Below are positions 1 through 8,300 of a DNA stretch of 11,583 nt, in pieces; position 1 is the stretch's first letter; the number at the start of each line of letters is the position of its first letter. The notes under the pieces were generated by a model that worked only from the letters and a program-made list of their open reading frames with translations, did no database searches and was not told the origin of the DNA. Origin of the DNA: Saccoglossus kowalevskii (taxonomy: Eukaryota; Hemichordata; Enteropneusta; Harrimaniidae); NCBI RefSeq assembly GCF_000003605.2, contig NW_003136838.1, forward strand, positions 10,624-22,206. Direction: 5' to 3'. A program made the position numbers and the translations under genes.

Positions 1-200
1 AGCAGAATTGAGTGCAAAGTTGGTAAAGTTACGTCGACGGTGTGTCTGGCTGTGTAACAATTCTGCAATGTTGCGTGAAAAGTTGTAAATATACGTGTAT
101 AGTTGGCAAAGTTGCGTGCGGAGTTGGAATTACGTGGCACGTGTGTGTTGGTAAATGACATACAAAGTTGGTAAAGTTTGGTGGAAAGACGCAAGCTCGT
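1..200. repeat. Degenerate tract of recurring AAGTTG motifs
   Basis: AAAGTTG, AAGTTGG, ATGTTG or AGTTGG recurs every 10-40 bases (for example GCAAAGTTGGTAAAGTT near 14-30, again near 106-128 and 164-180). GCAGAATTG (2-10) and CAATTCTGC (58-66) form a perfect inverted repeat. The reverse complement of the tandem units at 2057-3573 is rich in the same words. No protein-coding potential was recognised. Confidence 0.45.
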
Positions 201-206
201 AAAATT

Positions 207-247
207 GCATTACTAAATACAAAACATCCATTGGTCAGAGGACGTTT
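207..247. repeat. Direct repeat A, copy 1
   Basis: A 41-base segment beginning GCATTACTAAATACAAAACA and ending GAGGACGTTT recurs at 561-601 with one mismatch (ATTGG against ATGGG). Here it is followed by an insertion instead of repeat B. Confidence 0.85.
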
Positions 248-457
248 CATTATAGATGGGTAACCCCATGAGCGGATTTAGAGGGATCCGAGGGGGCCGC
301 GGCCCCCCATTTTTAACAACCAACAGTGCTTCGCGCCATTGGCGCTCGCGAACATAGCCGTCGGCCAGCTTAACCCCCTATTCCAGAATCCTAGATCCGC
401 CCCTGAACCATGTGGAATAACTTACAATCCCATATCAGAAATTCAGTCTCATTAGCA
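248..457. mobile_element. Insertion holding a GC-rich palindromic, MITE-like element
   Basis: Comparing repeat pair A-B here with the undisturbed pair at 561-648 shows about 210 extra bases. Inside, 270-405 is a GC-rich island with imperfect terminal inverted repeats: GAGCGGATTTAGAGGGATCC at the left and, read on the other strand, CAGGGGCGGATCTAGGATTC at the right. The interior has a perfect 16 bp palindrome, GGGGGCCGCGGCCCCC (292-307), and a small hairpin, GCGCC-ATT-GGCGC (333-345). No ORF is present. The structure fits a non-autonomous DNA element. I cannot name its family, and the exact ends and any target duplication are uncertain. Confidence 0.5.
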
Positions 458-508
458 TTTTTAAAAAAAACTTACAAAATATGTCTTAGTGAAAAATTTG
501 TTGTAAAT
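458..508. repeat. Direct repeat B, copy 1
   Basis: The segment running through CTTACAAAATATGTCTTAGT to GTTGTAAAT (471-508) recurs at 611-648 with one mismatch. Homology extends left into a T/A tract from about 458. It ends at the same base in both copies. Confidence 0.8.
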
Positions 509-560
509 GCCTCAAGCCTATAGCAAGTATTTTGTTTCTACAGAAATAGAAATAGTTTAT

Positions 561-601
561 GCATTACTAAATACAAAACATCCATGGGTCAGAGGACGTT
601 T
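561..601. repeat. Direct repeat A, copy 2
   Basis: Second copy of the 41-base segment at 207-247. Here it is followed after 9 bases by repeat B, which I take to be the uninterrupted arrangement. Confidence 0.85.
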
Positions 602-610
602 TTAAGATAA

Positions 611-648
611 CTTACAAAATATGTCTTAGTGAACAATTTGTTGTAAAT
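611..648. repeat. Direct repeat B, copy 2
   Basis: Second copy of the segment at 471-508. The homology stops at 648, directly before the reverse-transcriptase fragment begins, so it marks one edge of the retroelement-derived DNA. Confidence 0.8.
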
Positions 649-650
649 AA

Positions 651-1358
651 ATGAATGTTTTTGTTAAACAATTATTGAATGAATGTAAATCTACGGGGTA
701 TGACAACGTCAATGCTAAACTATTAAGTTTGGGTGCGTCTATTGTTTCTGTTTCGTTCACACGTATTATCAATCATGGCTTTAATTGTTCAATTTTTCCA
801 CAGGTTCTTAAATGTGCGCGCGTAGTTCCACTTTATAAAGGTTCAGGAAAGATTAGTGACATGTCATATTACAGGCCAATTTCGATTTTGCCAGCAATTT
901 CTAAAGTGGTTGAGAAGCATGTTCATGTTGATGTTCATTTATATAAGTATTTGTGTGAACACAATCTTCTGTTTGAAAATCAGTTTGGTTTTAGAAAAAG
1001 CATTTATGTCAAACGACACTACTTCGCTTGGTAACATGGACGAAGGTAACATTTCAGGTGTTTTTTTTTAAATCTGTCTAAAGCCTTTGATCTCGTAAAT
1101 CATGATTTACTGCTTCGTAAATTGTTCCTATATGCTGTAGATACACACTCTTTAGATTGGTTTAAATCGTACCTGTTTAATCGAAAGCAGGTTGTAAATT
1201 ACTTTGGCAAGGTTTCTGACGTAGATGATATTTCAGTAAGAGTATCACAAGGTTCTATACTAGGTCCCTTACTTTTTTTATCAATATCAAACTCGTGGTG
1301 CAGCACATCAGGTTGCTTAGACTTTTATACAAATAATGATGTTGACTACGAGTTGTGA
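651..1358 (+). pseudogene. Broken reverse-transcriptase fragment of a non-LTR retrotransposon (Jockey/CR1-like)
   Basis: Three frames carry successive parts of a LINE reverse transcriptase. The first (651 to about 1005) has STGYDNVNAKLL, VVPLYKG, YYRPISILPAISKVVEK and ENQFGFRK, the usual N-terminal RT blocks. The second (about 1005-1060) has SNDTTSLGNMDEGNIS. The third (about 1062-1358) has LSKAFDLVNHDLLLRKL, WFKSYLFNRKQVV and VSQGSILGPLLFL. Frame changes fall near 1005 and in the T9 run at 1061-1069, and probably again after LLFL. The catalytic Asp expected before LSKAFD is Asn, and the Y/F-A-D-D motif is degraded to YTNND, so the copy is dead. Endonuclease, thumb and 3' end are missing on this strand. 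Clade assignment is by general motif style only. Confidence 0.85.
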
Positions 1359-1359
1359 A

Positions 1360-1705
1360 AATGTCAATATTAAAATCTCCTAATAAAAAAAGTTATTTTT
1401 TAAGTAAATAACCCCTTTCAATGCCACTCTTAATAAGTAAATCAATATCAATATATGTCTGGAGGACGATAAACACCAGCTAATAAAAAACTATAATTTG
1501 GCATTGAAATCTTAATCCACATAATCTCTAACTCTGCAGATTCAAGATCTAGCCCTCATAAGAACAGATGTAGGCAATTAAAACATCACCTGACCTGCCT
1601 ACTCTATCTTTTCTTTCTATGAGCATACCGGGTATATAAAGTGCACTTGATCAATTTTATTTGATAATTGTTCCAATAACCTATCAACATACCATGATTA
1701 TTAGA
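1360..1705 (-). pseudogene. Broken AP-endonuclease (EEP) domain fragment of a non-LTR retrotransposon
   Basis: Read on the minus strand, pieces of the LINE ORF2 endonuclease appear in order: LEQLSNKIDQVHFI (about 1680-1635), ERKDRVGRSGDVLI (about 1625-1580), DLESAELEIMWI, then LLAGVYRPPD (1549-1455), and LLGDFNID (1383-1363). R-x-DR-x-GR-x-GG, GVYRPP and GDFN are hallmarks of this domain; GDFN holds catalytic and metal-binding residues. Stop codons and frame changes separate the pieces (for example a stop shortly after GVYRPPD and a TAA before LFLLGDFN). The domain breaks off after GDFNID, where the plus-strand RT fragment ends. It follows the zinc-knuckle fragment on the same strand, which is the normal ORF1 to ORF2 order. 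Confidence 0.8.
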
Positions 1706-1716
1706 TTTAGAGTTTA

Positions 1717-2070
1717 ACTGACCAGATTCAACTTGAGTAGCAGAATGTACGGCCTCCTGAACAACAGGCCACACCCCGAGTAGCTAGCAACAGTGTTGGT
1801 ACAGTTCTTTTGCTTGTGACCTCGACTATTACATTTCCCGCAGACGACAGGAGTCTCAAATCTGAATACATGGAAAGTGTGTCCCTCTTCACCACAGTGA
1901 TAACATGTAATCACATGACGAATAACATTGCCATAATCCCTTCCCCTGTATTGATGGTCGATAGAGGGCGTTTCATGGTCATTGCCAACACGATAATTTC
2001 GACGGTAATAATTATTCTCCAAATAACCACGGGGATAGTTGCTGTGTGCATTAGTGTTAAATTTTGTCGG
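1717..2070 (-). pseudogene. Gag-like (ORF1) double zinc-knuckle fragment of a non-LTR retrotransposon
   Basis: The frame is open from 2070 (after a TGA at 2071-2073) to a TAA at 1714-1716. There is no ATG that fits a start, so this is a 5'-truncated piece. An Asn/Tyr/Arg-rich stretch (ENNYYRRNYRVGND) leads to two CCHC-type knuckles. The second, CGKCNSRGHKQKNC (1842-1801), is intact. The first, CYHCGEEGHTFHVF (1905-1864), has Phe where the fourth ligand Cys should be. Paired knuckles of this spacing are typical of nucleic-acid-binding ORF1 proteins of Jockey-type LINEs. After the second knuckle the frame degenerates and a shifted frame leads to the endonuclease piece. A cellular CCHC protein is less likely given that neighbour. 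Confidence 0.75.
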
Positions 2071-2960
2071 TCACCTAACCGCACAGCTGCGTGGATTATA
2101 TTAAATTAATCCGAATTGGCGTCTATTTCATGTTTTTGGATGTTTTAAAAACGATAACGCTTACACAAGTACCAACTTGACCTATGGCCTCTACATACTT
2201 GGAGTAACACTACGATAATTTAACAGCAATTTTCTATGGAACTAATTATTATGATATCACAGTTACAATCCCGAATAAAACTACCATCTTTGCAATCGCT
2301 TTTCACAACCTTCTAAGCAGTTCGTTGTCGATTTTTCAATTGACTGTTCTGATAATCTGCTTAAATATGAGGCTTTCTCGGAACATTTACTTAATGTATT
2401 TGGAATTCAACTGCGGGCTTGTCATGATAATAGCTTAGGTTAAATATACAAACAACTTCGCCAACATTTCCTCCGCCTTTTCCAACATTGCACGCTGTTT
2501 TCTAACATTTTACAGTCAGCTCATGTTAACATTTATAGGCTGCTTTCAACTGGATTTTATAAAAAATTTCGACTTTACAACTGCGCGTTTCTATATGCCA
2601 ACTACTTATTTCATATATACAAATACATCTAACAACTTTGCAATAACTTTGCAATCACTTTGAACAACTTTGCACGGTTCGTTAACAGAGTAAAGCCTAC
2701 TATGTGCCGACAGCATCTTCAAATTAATCGTGAAAATTAGAAGGAAATTGAAAACTTTCCATTAATTAAAAAAAGGTACAAAAATGACACCACTTTTCAC
2801 TATAAATGATTAACATCACAGTAAGTAAAAATGCAGGAACGATGCTTTATATCTTTTCCAATTGTGTGATGAAACAAAAATTATTCCAGAGGGTGTTTAC
2901 TCAGGGAGTGTCCCATGCAAGTACTAACCACGCCCGATTGTACTTTACTTTAAAGGTTTT
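2057..2960. repeat. Tandem repeat unit of about 893 bp, copy 1
   Basis: This unit starts near TTTTGTCGGTCACCTAACC and is matched, in the same direction, by copy 2 beginning near 2950. The best stretch (about 2355-2460 against 3290-3395) is about 90% identical by eye; the section around 2230-2270 differs by an indel. Homology with copy 2 ends near 2640. The rest (2641-2960) is AT-rich, opens with repeated CAACTTTGCAA-like words, and is not matched elsewhere in the window. No ORF of note occurs on either strand. The left edge coincides with the end of the open zinc-knuckle frame. Confidence 0.85.
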
Positions 2961-3573
2961 GACGGTCACCTAACCACACAGCAGCATGGATTATACAAAA
3001 TTAAGCCGAATTGGCCGCTATTTCATGTTTTTGGATGTTTTAAAAACGATATCGCTTGCACAAGTACCTTCTAGACTTGACCTATGACCTGTACATACTT
3101 GGAGTAACACTTCGATAATTTAACAGCTATTATCGAAATATTTATTCACATTTTCGAACTTGTAACTACGTGACTACTTAATATTATATCACAGGTGACA
3201 ATCCCAAATGAAACTGCCAACTTTGCAATCGCTTTTCACAACTTTGTAAGCAGTTTGTTGTCGATTTTCCGGTTGACTGTTGTGATAATCTGCTTAAACA
3301 TGAGGCGTTCTCGGAACATTTACTTAATGTATTCGGAATTCAACTGCAGGGTTGTCATGATAATGACTTAGGTTAAATATACAAGCAACTTCGCTAATAT
3401 TTCCGTTTTTTTCGAACTTTGCACGCCGTTTTCTAACATTTTAAAGTCAGCTCATGTGAACATTTATAGGCTGCTTTCAACTTATTTGATAAATTTGTTC
3501 GACTTTATAACTGCGCGTTTCTATATGCCAACTACTTATTTCATATATACAAATACATCTAACAACTTTGCAA
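2950..3573. repeat. Tandem repeat unit of about 893 bp, partial copy 2
   Basis: Begins with TTTTGACGGTCACCTAACCAC, matching 2063 onward, and runs to AACAACTTTGCAACAG near 3573. It is about 35 bases longer than copy 1 around 3130-3190. The last 60 bases before the break (through CATATATACAAATACATCTA) are identical to copy 1. It is a head-to-tail partial copy. Confidence 0.85.
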
Positions 3574-4105
3574 CAGTGCTGGCTTTGACAGACATGTTTA
3601 GATAAAATGTTTCAGTCAAGTTCCAAACATGTCCCAAACATTCCCTAACTGTGTGTTTTTGTAGCAAACACATTCCTGCTCCAAAAGTGTGTACATACAG
3701 TTGTCCAAAATTTTACTAGTGTCAAACTTGTAGATAAAGTGTTTGACATATGTCTCAGTAACCAGACATGTTTCAGATCTGTCCCAAACATGAATGACAA
3801 GAGTTCTATTTGTGAGTAGTCTATACAATCAACTTCCTACAAACATGTTGAAAAGGTATATTTTATTTATTCAAAATGATAAAAGAATACACTAGACATA
3901 TTCCTTGGAGCTCACTTTTTAATAGAAGATATGAAGAAAAGTGTCCATCACAGACTTAAAAAAATGGTAAATGATAGCCAATAGTTATCGTCCATTGAGA
4001 ATCCATAAAATAACGACTAAAAACTAAGAATGGATACAAGCTAGACTGAATATGCACTAAAGGTTTAAATTCAAAACATAGTTAAACTATACATGGCTTA
4101 CCCTG
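3574..4105. other. Gene-free AT-rich stretch with GACATGTTT/CCAAACATG words
   Basis: Between the tandem units and the minisatellite I find no coding exon, RNA gene or clear element. The part 3585-3800 has GACATGTTT and its near inverse CCAAACATG or CCCAAACAT several times (near 3592, 3623, 3634, 3765, 3782), so it may be the remnant of a short repeat. The remainder is featureless. Confidence 0.4.
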
Positions 4106-4107
4106 TA

Positions 4108-4375
4108 TATGTAAGGGTGGGCAGATCATAGCATAGGGTTGGCATATCATTACATAGGTGGGGCAGCTCACAGCATATGATCTGAAAATCACAGCATAGT
4201 TTGGGAAGATCATAGCATAGGGTGGGGTGGGGATATCATTACATAGGTGGGGTAGATCACAGCATACTGTAGTGTGGGAAGATCACTGCATAGGGTGGGA
4301 AGATCACTGCATAGGGTGGGAAGATCACTGCATAGGGTGGGAAGATCACTGCATAGGGTGGGGTTATCATCTATG
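4108..4375. repeat. 21-bp minisatellite (GTGGGAAGATCACTGCATAGG)
   Basis: Four perfect copies of a 21-base unit lie at 4274-4294, 4295-4315, 4316-4336 and 4337-4357. Upstream from 4108, degenerate units share GGGTGGG..GATCA..GCATA with variants such as ATATCATTACATAGGTGGGG. The perfect block at one end of a decayed array suggests recent local expansion. Confidence 0.92.
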
Positions 4376-5092
4376 CATACAGATTAACTATATATACAAT
4401 ATATAAGTTTGATAATATTAATATTTAAAAAAAAATGGAAGTTACTCATAATGACTTTACTTTAAAAGAAACAATATAAAGGATTTTAAAAGCAAGTGTA
4501 ATGTAGAGTGTGTATTATGTACAGCAACACATGTTGAAGTTATCCATGCTGTTAATATAAGTCACAAACTCGGCTGTCACTCTGGATTATTCAAATTCCA
4601 AATTGTTTTTCTTATGAAATTATCATTGTTTATAGTTCCTAAAATAAATTATCTTAAAAAGCACCTTGTTGTTTTTTGACTTACAGAAGTCCCTCCCACA
4701 TAACAATGCTAGACAATAGTGGACCACAGTGCCAATGTTGTGACAGTGCTGACGAGACATTTCTTTCTCATATGCTTTTCCTTCATTAACATTATGGGTT
4801 ATGATTAACAAATTACATTTAAATAAATGAACATAACGATACAGCAAGTATCAGGTTACAGTTGAAATGTTCCAGGTTTCAAATTGAATTATTGTTTAAA
4901 AACTGAGCAACTGAGTAAAAATTTAATGTGAACACTTTATTAATTTACAGAATCAACAAGGGGAGTTTGAATGCCAACAGGATGATATTGTCACATCATT
5001 ATTAAATGTCTCCATGAAACCATAACTATTGTTACCTCAGAACATTAATATATACATCAATATTCAAATTTAATATTTACATTTGAATTCTA
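4376..5092. other. Gene-free AT-rich stretch downstream of the CCDC78 homologue
   Basis: No exon, RNA gene or repeat was recognised between the minisatellite and the likely poly(A) site. The strip next to the gene could be an extended 3' UTR if the second AATAAA (4936-4941, minus) is used. The longest open frames here are short, have no domain-like sequence and lack good splice context. Confidence 0.4.
5062..5088. repeat. Perfect 8-bp hairpin after the predicted poly(A) site
   Basis: ATTCAAAT (5062-5069) and ATTTGAAT (5081-5088) form a perfect inverted repeat around an 11 nt AT-rich loop. It lies just downstream of the likely cleavage site. An 8-bp AT stem can arise by chance in such AT-rich DNA, so a role is speculative. 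Confidence 0.35.
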
Positions 5093-5115
5093 TTTTACAT
5101 TATTATTATTTCTAG

Positions 5116-5121
5116 TTTATT
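5116..5121 (-). promoter_or_regulatory. Polyadenylation signal AATAAA of the CCDC78 homologue
   Basis: A perfect AATAAA on the minus strand, 72 nt after the stop codon, is the first one downstream. It implies a short 3' UTR ending near 5090-5105. A second AATAAA lies at 4936-4941 and would give a 3' UTR about 180 nt longer. Confidence 0.6.
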
Positions 5122-5192
5122 TCTCAGTTGTCATAGTTACATAGAAATAACAGTACTGTTCAACAGAAACCAGCAGAAATCCATCTACTCAA

Positions 5193-5307
5193 TCATCTCT
5201 TGTGTTTCCGTCGAGCTCTCACTGCTCGATACGAGTCTGGAATGAATTCTCCATCATGTGGGTCCATTCCAAGCATTCTACGTAGTCGCTCTATCTCTTG
5301 TTTGTAT
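5193..5307 (-). CDS. CCDC78: CCDC78 homologue, last coding exon and stop
   Basis: Completes Arg280 and encodes residues 281-317, then TGA at 5193-5195. The acceptor is aatttccttcag. YKQEIERLRRMLGM continues the conserved helix. The end is a short tail (DPHDGEFIPDSYRAV) finishing in a strongly basic cluster, RARRKHKR. Vertebrate CCDC78 also ends in a short, basic, poorly conserved tail after the RYKQEI-x-RLR block. Confidence 0.9.
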
Positions 5308-8300
5308 CTGAAGGAAATTTAACAACAAAAATTGTCAAATAATTCTACAGATATACGCGGTGGATGGAAATATTGTATACAACACACTAGGAATCACTGA
5401 TATGAACAACATGTTACCATAAAGGTAATCAGTGAAAGCAGTGAGTGAGTGCCACTGTGTTGTATGTTGCACTTTTACCAATTAAATACTCTAAATATAA
5501 ATTCTGATGCCCTTTCTCTAGTCTTGTTGTTTATTATCTTTTACCAATTAATTAAGTGATTTGCACATTATGGAAGAATGCCATGACATTTGTAAGATAT
5601 AGAAGTTATTTTCACAAGTGATGCAGTGTATTGGTGTAGTGTTCACATAATAGAATGGTTACAATGCATTACGTTTCAGTACACAAATAAGTAAACAACA
5701 CTGCTGGCATATGCCTAAGACATGTACAACAAAATAAGAAGAACCACCACTTGACAATCAGAATGTAAATAAGTGCTATATAAAATACAGTGAGGAACTT
5801 TAAAATTAAACTATATAAAATTTTAATAAAGTGAACCAAATTATTAAATAATAACTGTACATACCTGACAAGATGTTTATCAATGTAATCTTGACATTCT
5901 GTTAACTGTTCTTCAGCTATTGTACAGCGTGTAAGCAATGCAGATCTCTCAGCCTCAAGTTCTTGCTACAAAACAATAAGAAACAAATTGAAATTGACAA
6001 CTTATAACTATTTAGTACTAAAGCTTACTGTATATTATAGTGTGACATGCATGTAGACATATTGTAAGAGATAAGAAACAATATGACTTGTCAAATTAAA
6101 GAAAGCCAACACAAAGAACTCCTGTATGCTGTGAGGCAAAGATTTGACATATGACACAGATATATACTGGATATCTAAAATTAACTACAAATTAAAATTA
6201 CACTATTAATAAACTAACTAAAAAATATAAATCAATAAACATGTAGGTACAAAAAAGATACCTTAGCCTCAACAGATCTGTCCAAAAGATGCTTTCACGT
6301 CATCAAAAATGCACAGATCTTTCCAGAAGACACCTTAACCTCATCAAAAAATGAACAGATCTGTCCAGAAGAGAATTAATCTTTGCATCACCATCCAAGG
6401 TATAGTTGTAGTGAATACGAAAGCCATACAGCTAAGATTTTTAAAAAGATTCTGACAATAACAGATAATCAGTATTTTTTGTTATCACGAATGTCAACAT
6501 TATTTTTTTACAGTAAAAGTTTCAATTGTTTGTGAAGCAAATTTTAGAAACAATTCATGGCATTTCTCTCTTGGTTGATGCTTAAATTAGAATATTGATG
6601 ACAATATTCCCTATATCTTGCAAACCACTGTCATGACTATAGTATTTAGACAAAAATTTATTGAAATACAGCAATTACAAAAAAAGCCATCATAAGATCA
6701 TCTTGGTTGATGATTTAAATTTGGCACTCGCCCAGAATTATTATCTGTCCTCCAAAACATGGGCCAGGGCAGGATTTCAGGCAAATATAGTATATATCAG
6801 TATCAGCAGGTTATGTGTGTATTATATTATGTGATGCATTGTGACATCACAACAATACAGACCTGTGTATTGAGAGTGAACTCTCGTAACTGTTTTCTCA
6901 AAGATCCCCAGTTGGCCTGCTCATCAAAACTAGAAAAAAGTTAAATAACAATCAAATTTAAAAACTACAAATGTAAAAAAAATGTGAATGTTAAAAATAA
7001 TATTTGATTTTAAAATATAACACAGACTTGAATCTGATGTATATATAAAGTTTAAACATGATGATGATGATCTCATAATTTCTGATGTTTGTACCACGTT
7101 TAAACAAGTCTTCAATTTCTGACCAATATCTGGTTGTAGAATGGCAGAGATGGTTAATTTTGATGTGTGATTAGCACTCATATGAATATCTCATACGAAT
7201 AATCATAATATTTGACATTTTTTTTTCAAAGCCAACATTGGTGACACTAATGTCACAAACTCTTTCACATTTTATTTTGACAGATTACCAATGTGATAAA
7301 TTCTTGATTCACAATGATGCCAATTCACAGGTTTGTTCTAATATAGATTTCACAGTCAAAAGATGGATGTAATTATTTGTAGTTTTTCAATTGATATCTT
7401 AAAGTGTTCAGAACTTTCAACTTGGTTTGTAATCAGAATTTAACAGTACATATTTTATTCTTAGGCTCCCTAATAGAAACAAAATAACATGAATTGAATT
7501 CAAAATAGTACAGCAATAAATCTAAGCTAAACTTTGAGGGGAAAATAGTGGGAAAAGTTTTTTTTTTACTACATAATAAAATAACATATTGAATTTTCCC
7601 CTTAAATACCATCTCCTTCACCTAATGATGATTTGTACTAGATGAATAATAGATGCACACTAGGAGATTCATCATACCTGACATTTTTTTTCATTCCCTC
7701 TGGTGATCTGAGGTGACTCAATTCTTCTCGTAATCTGTTAATCTCCCTCCTGTTCGCTGATTCTAATTCAGTGTCAGATATTCTCAAATCATATTCGTCA
7801 GGACCAAAATCTACATTTGGTATCCTCTGTGATTCCACCTGCTCCCTCATTAACCTGGATATATGATATGTAACATGCTATGGCTCAGTAATCTAGGGAG
7901 TCTAGACATGCTGTATCTCAGTAATCTAGGGAGTCTAGACATGCTGTAACTCAGTTATCCGGAGAGTCTTAGATATCATTGTCAGCCCTAATAAGGTGAT
8001 TCATCTGCAAGGTGATGGGGTTGGCTTGAAAGACAGTTAAGTTGCCAGTAAATGATTGAGCCTGCATTTGATCACATCTGCCTGATGCCAAGATCAGTAA
8101 GAAAAGCGTCTTTTTTGACCAATCAGCTATGAAGGCGCATTATTTGGGTCATCACCTTGGGATGTGTTCCATGAGTGAGTCAATACTTTGAATGAATGCC
8201 TTCACAGAGTTGCCCTCAGTGATATGTTATCCTGACTGAGAACAATACAGTGTTGATAACAGACTATGTATTCCATACCGTAGAGAGCACTTTCTATTAG

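Noticed and set aside
651-1705. Twin-priming inversion as the explanation of the LINE layout
   Set aside because: Twin priming gives an inverted 5' part followed by a sense 3' part ending in its tail. Here the RT piece stops inside the domain with no 3' end, and the 5' parts are adjacent to that stop.
1810-2109. 99-codon plus-strand open frame
   Set aside because: It is antisense to the zinc-knuckle fragment, whose motifs make the minus strand the coding one.
2057-3573. The two 600-bp direct repeats as LTRs of a retrotransposon
   Set aside because: Only about 310 bases lie between them, with no primer-binding site, polypurine tract or coding sequence, and the copies lack TG..CA ends. Tandem units fit better.
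3616-3828. 70-codon open frame on the minus strand
   Set aside because: It has no recognisable domain and no splice or promoter context, and it lies in DNA with repeated GACATGTTT/CCAAACATG words. It is a chance frame.
4108-4375. The 21-bp array as a CRISPR
   Set aside because: The perfect units abut without spacers, and the surrounding DNA is animal (introns, LINEs). It is a minisatellite.
4683-4800. Possible plus-strand exon with Cys-rich peptide after a ttacag acceptor
   Set aside because: The frame runs only to an early stop, no partner exon was found, and the CQCC pattern is too short to call a domain.
5669-5938. 89-codon minus-strand frame taken as a separate gene
   Set aside because: Only its first part is coding, as the AEEQL exon of the CCDC78 homologue. 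It reads on past the gtatgt donor into the intron, where the peptide becomes random and hydrophobic.
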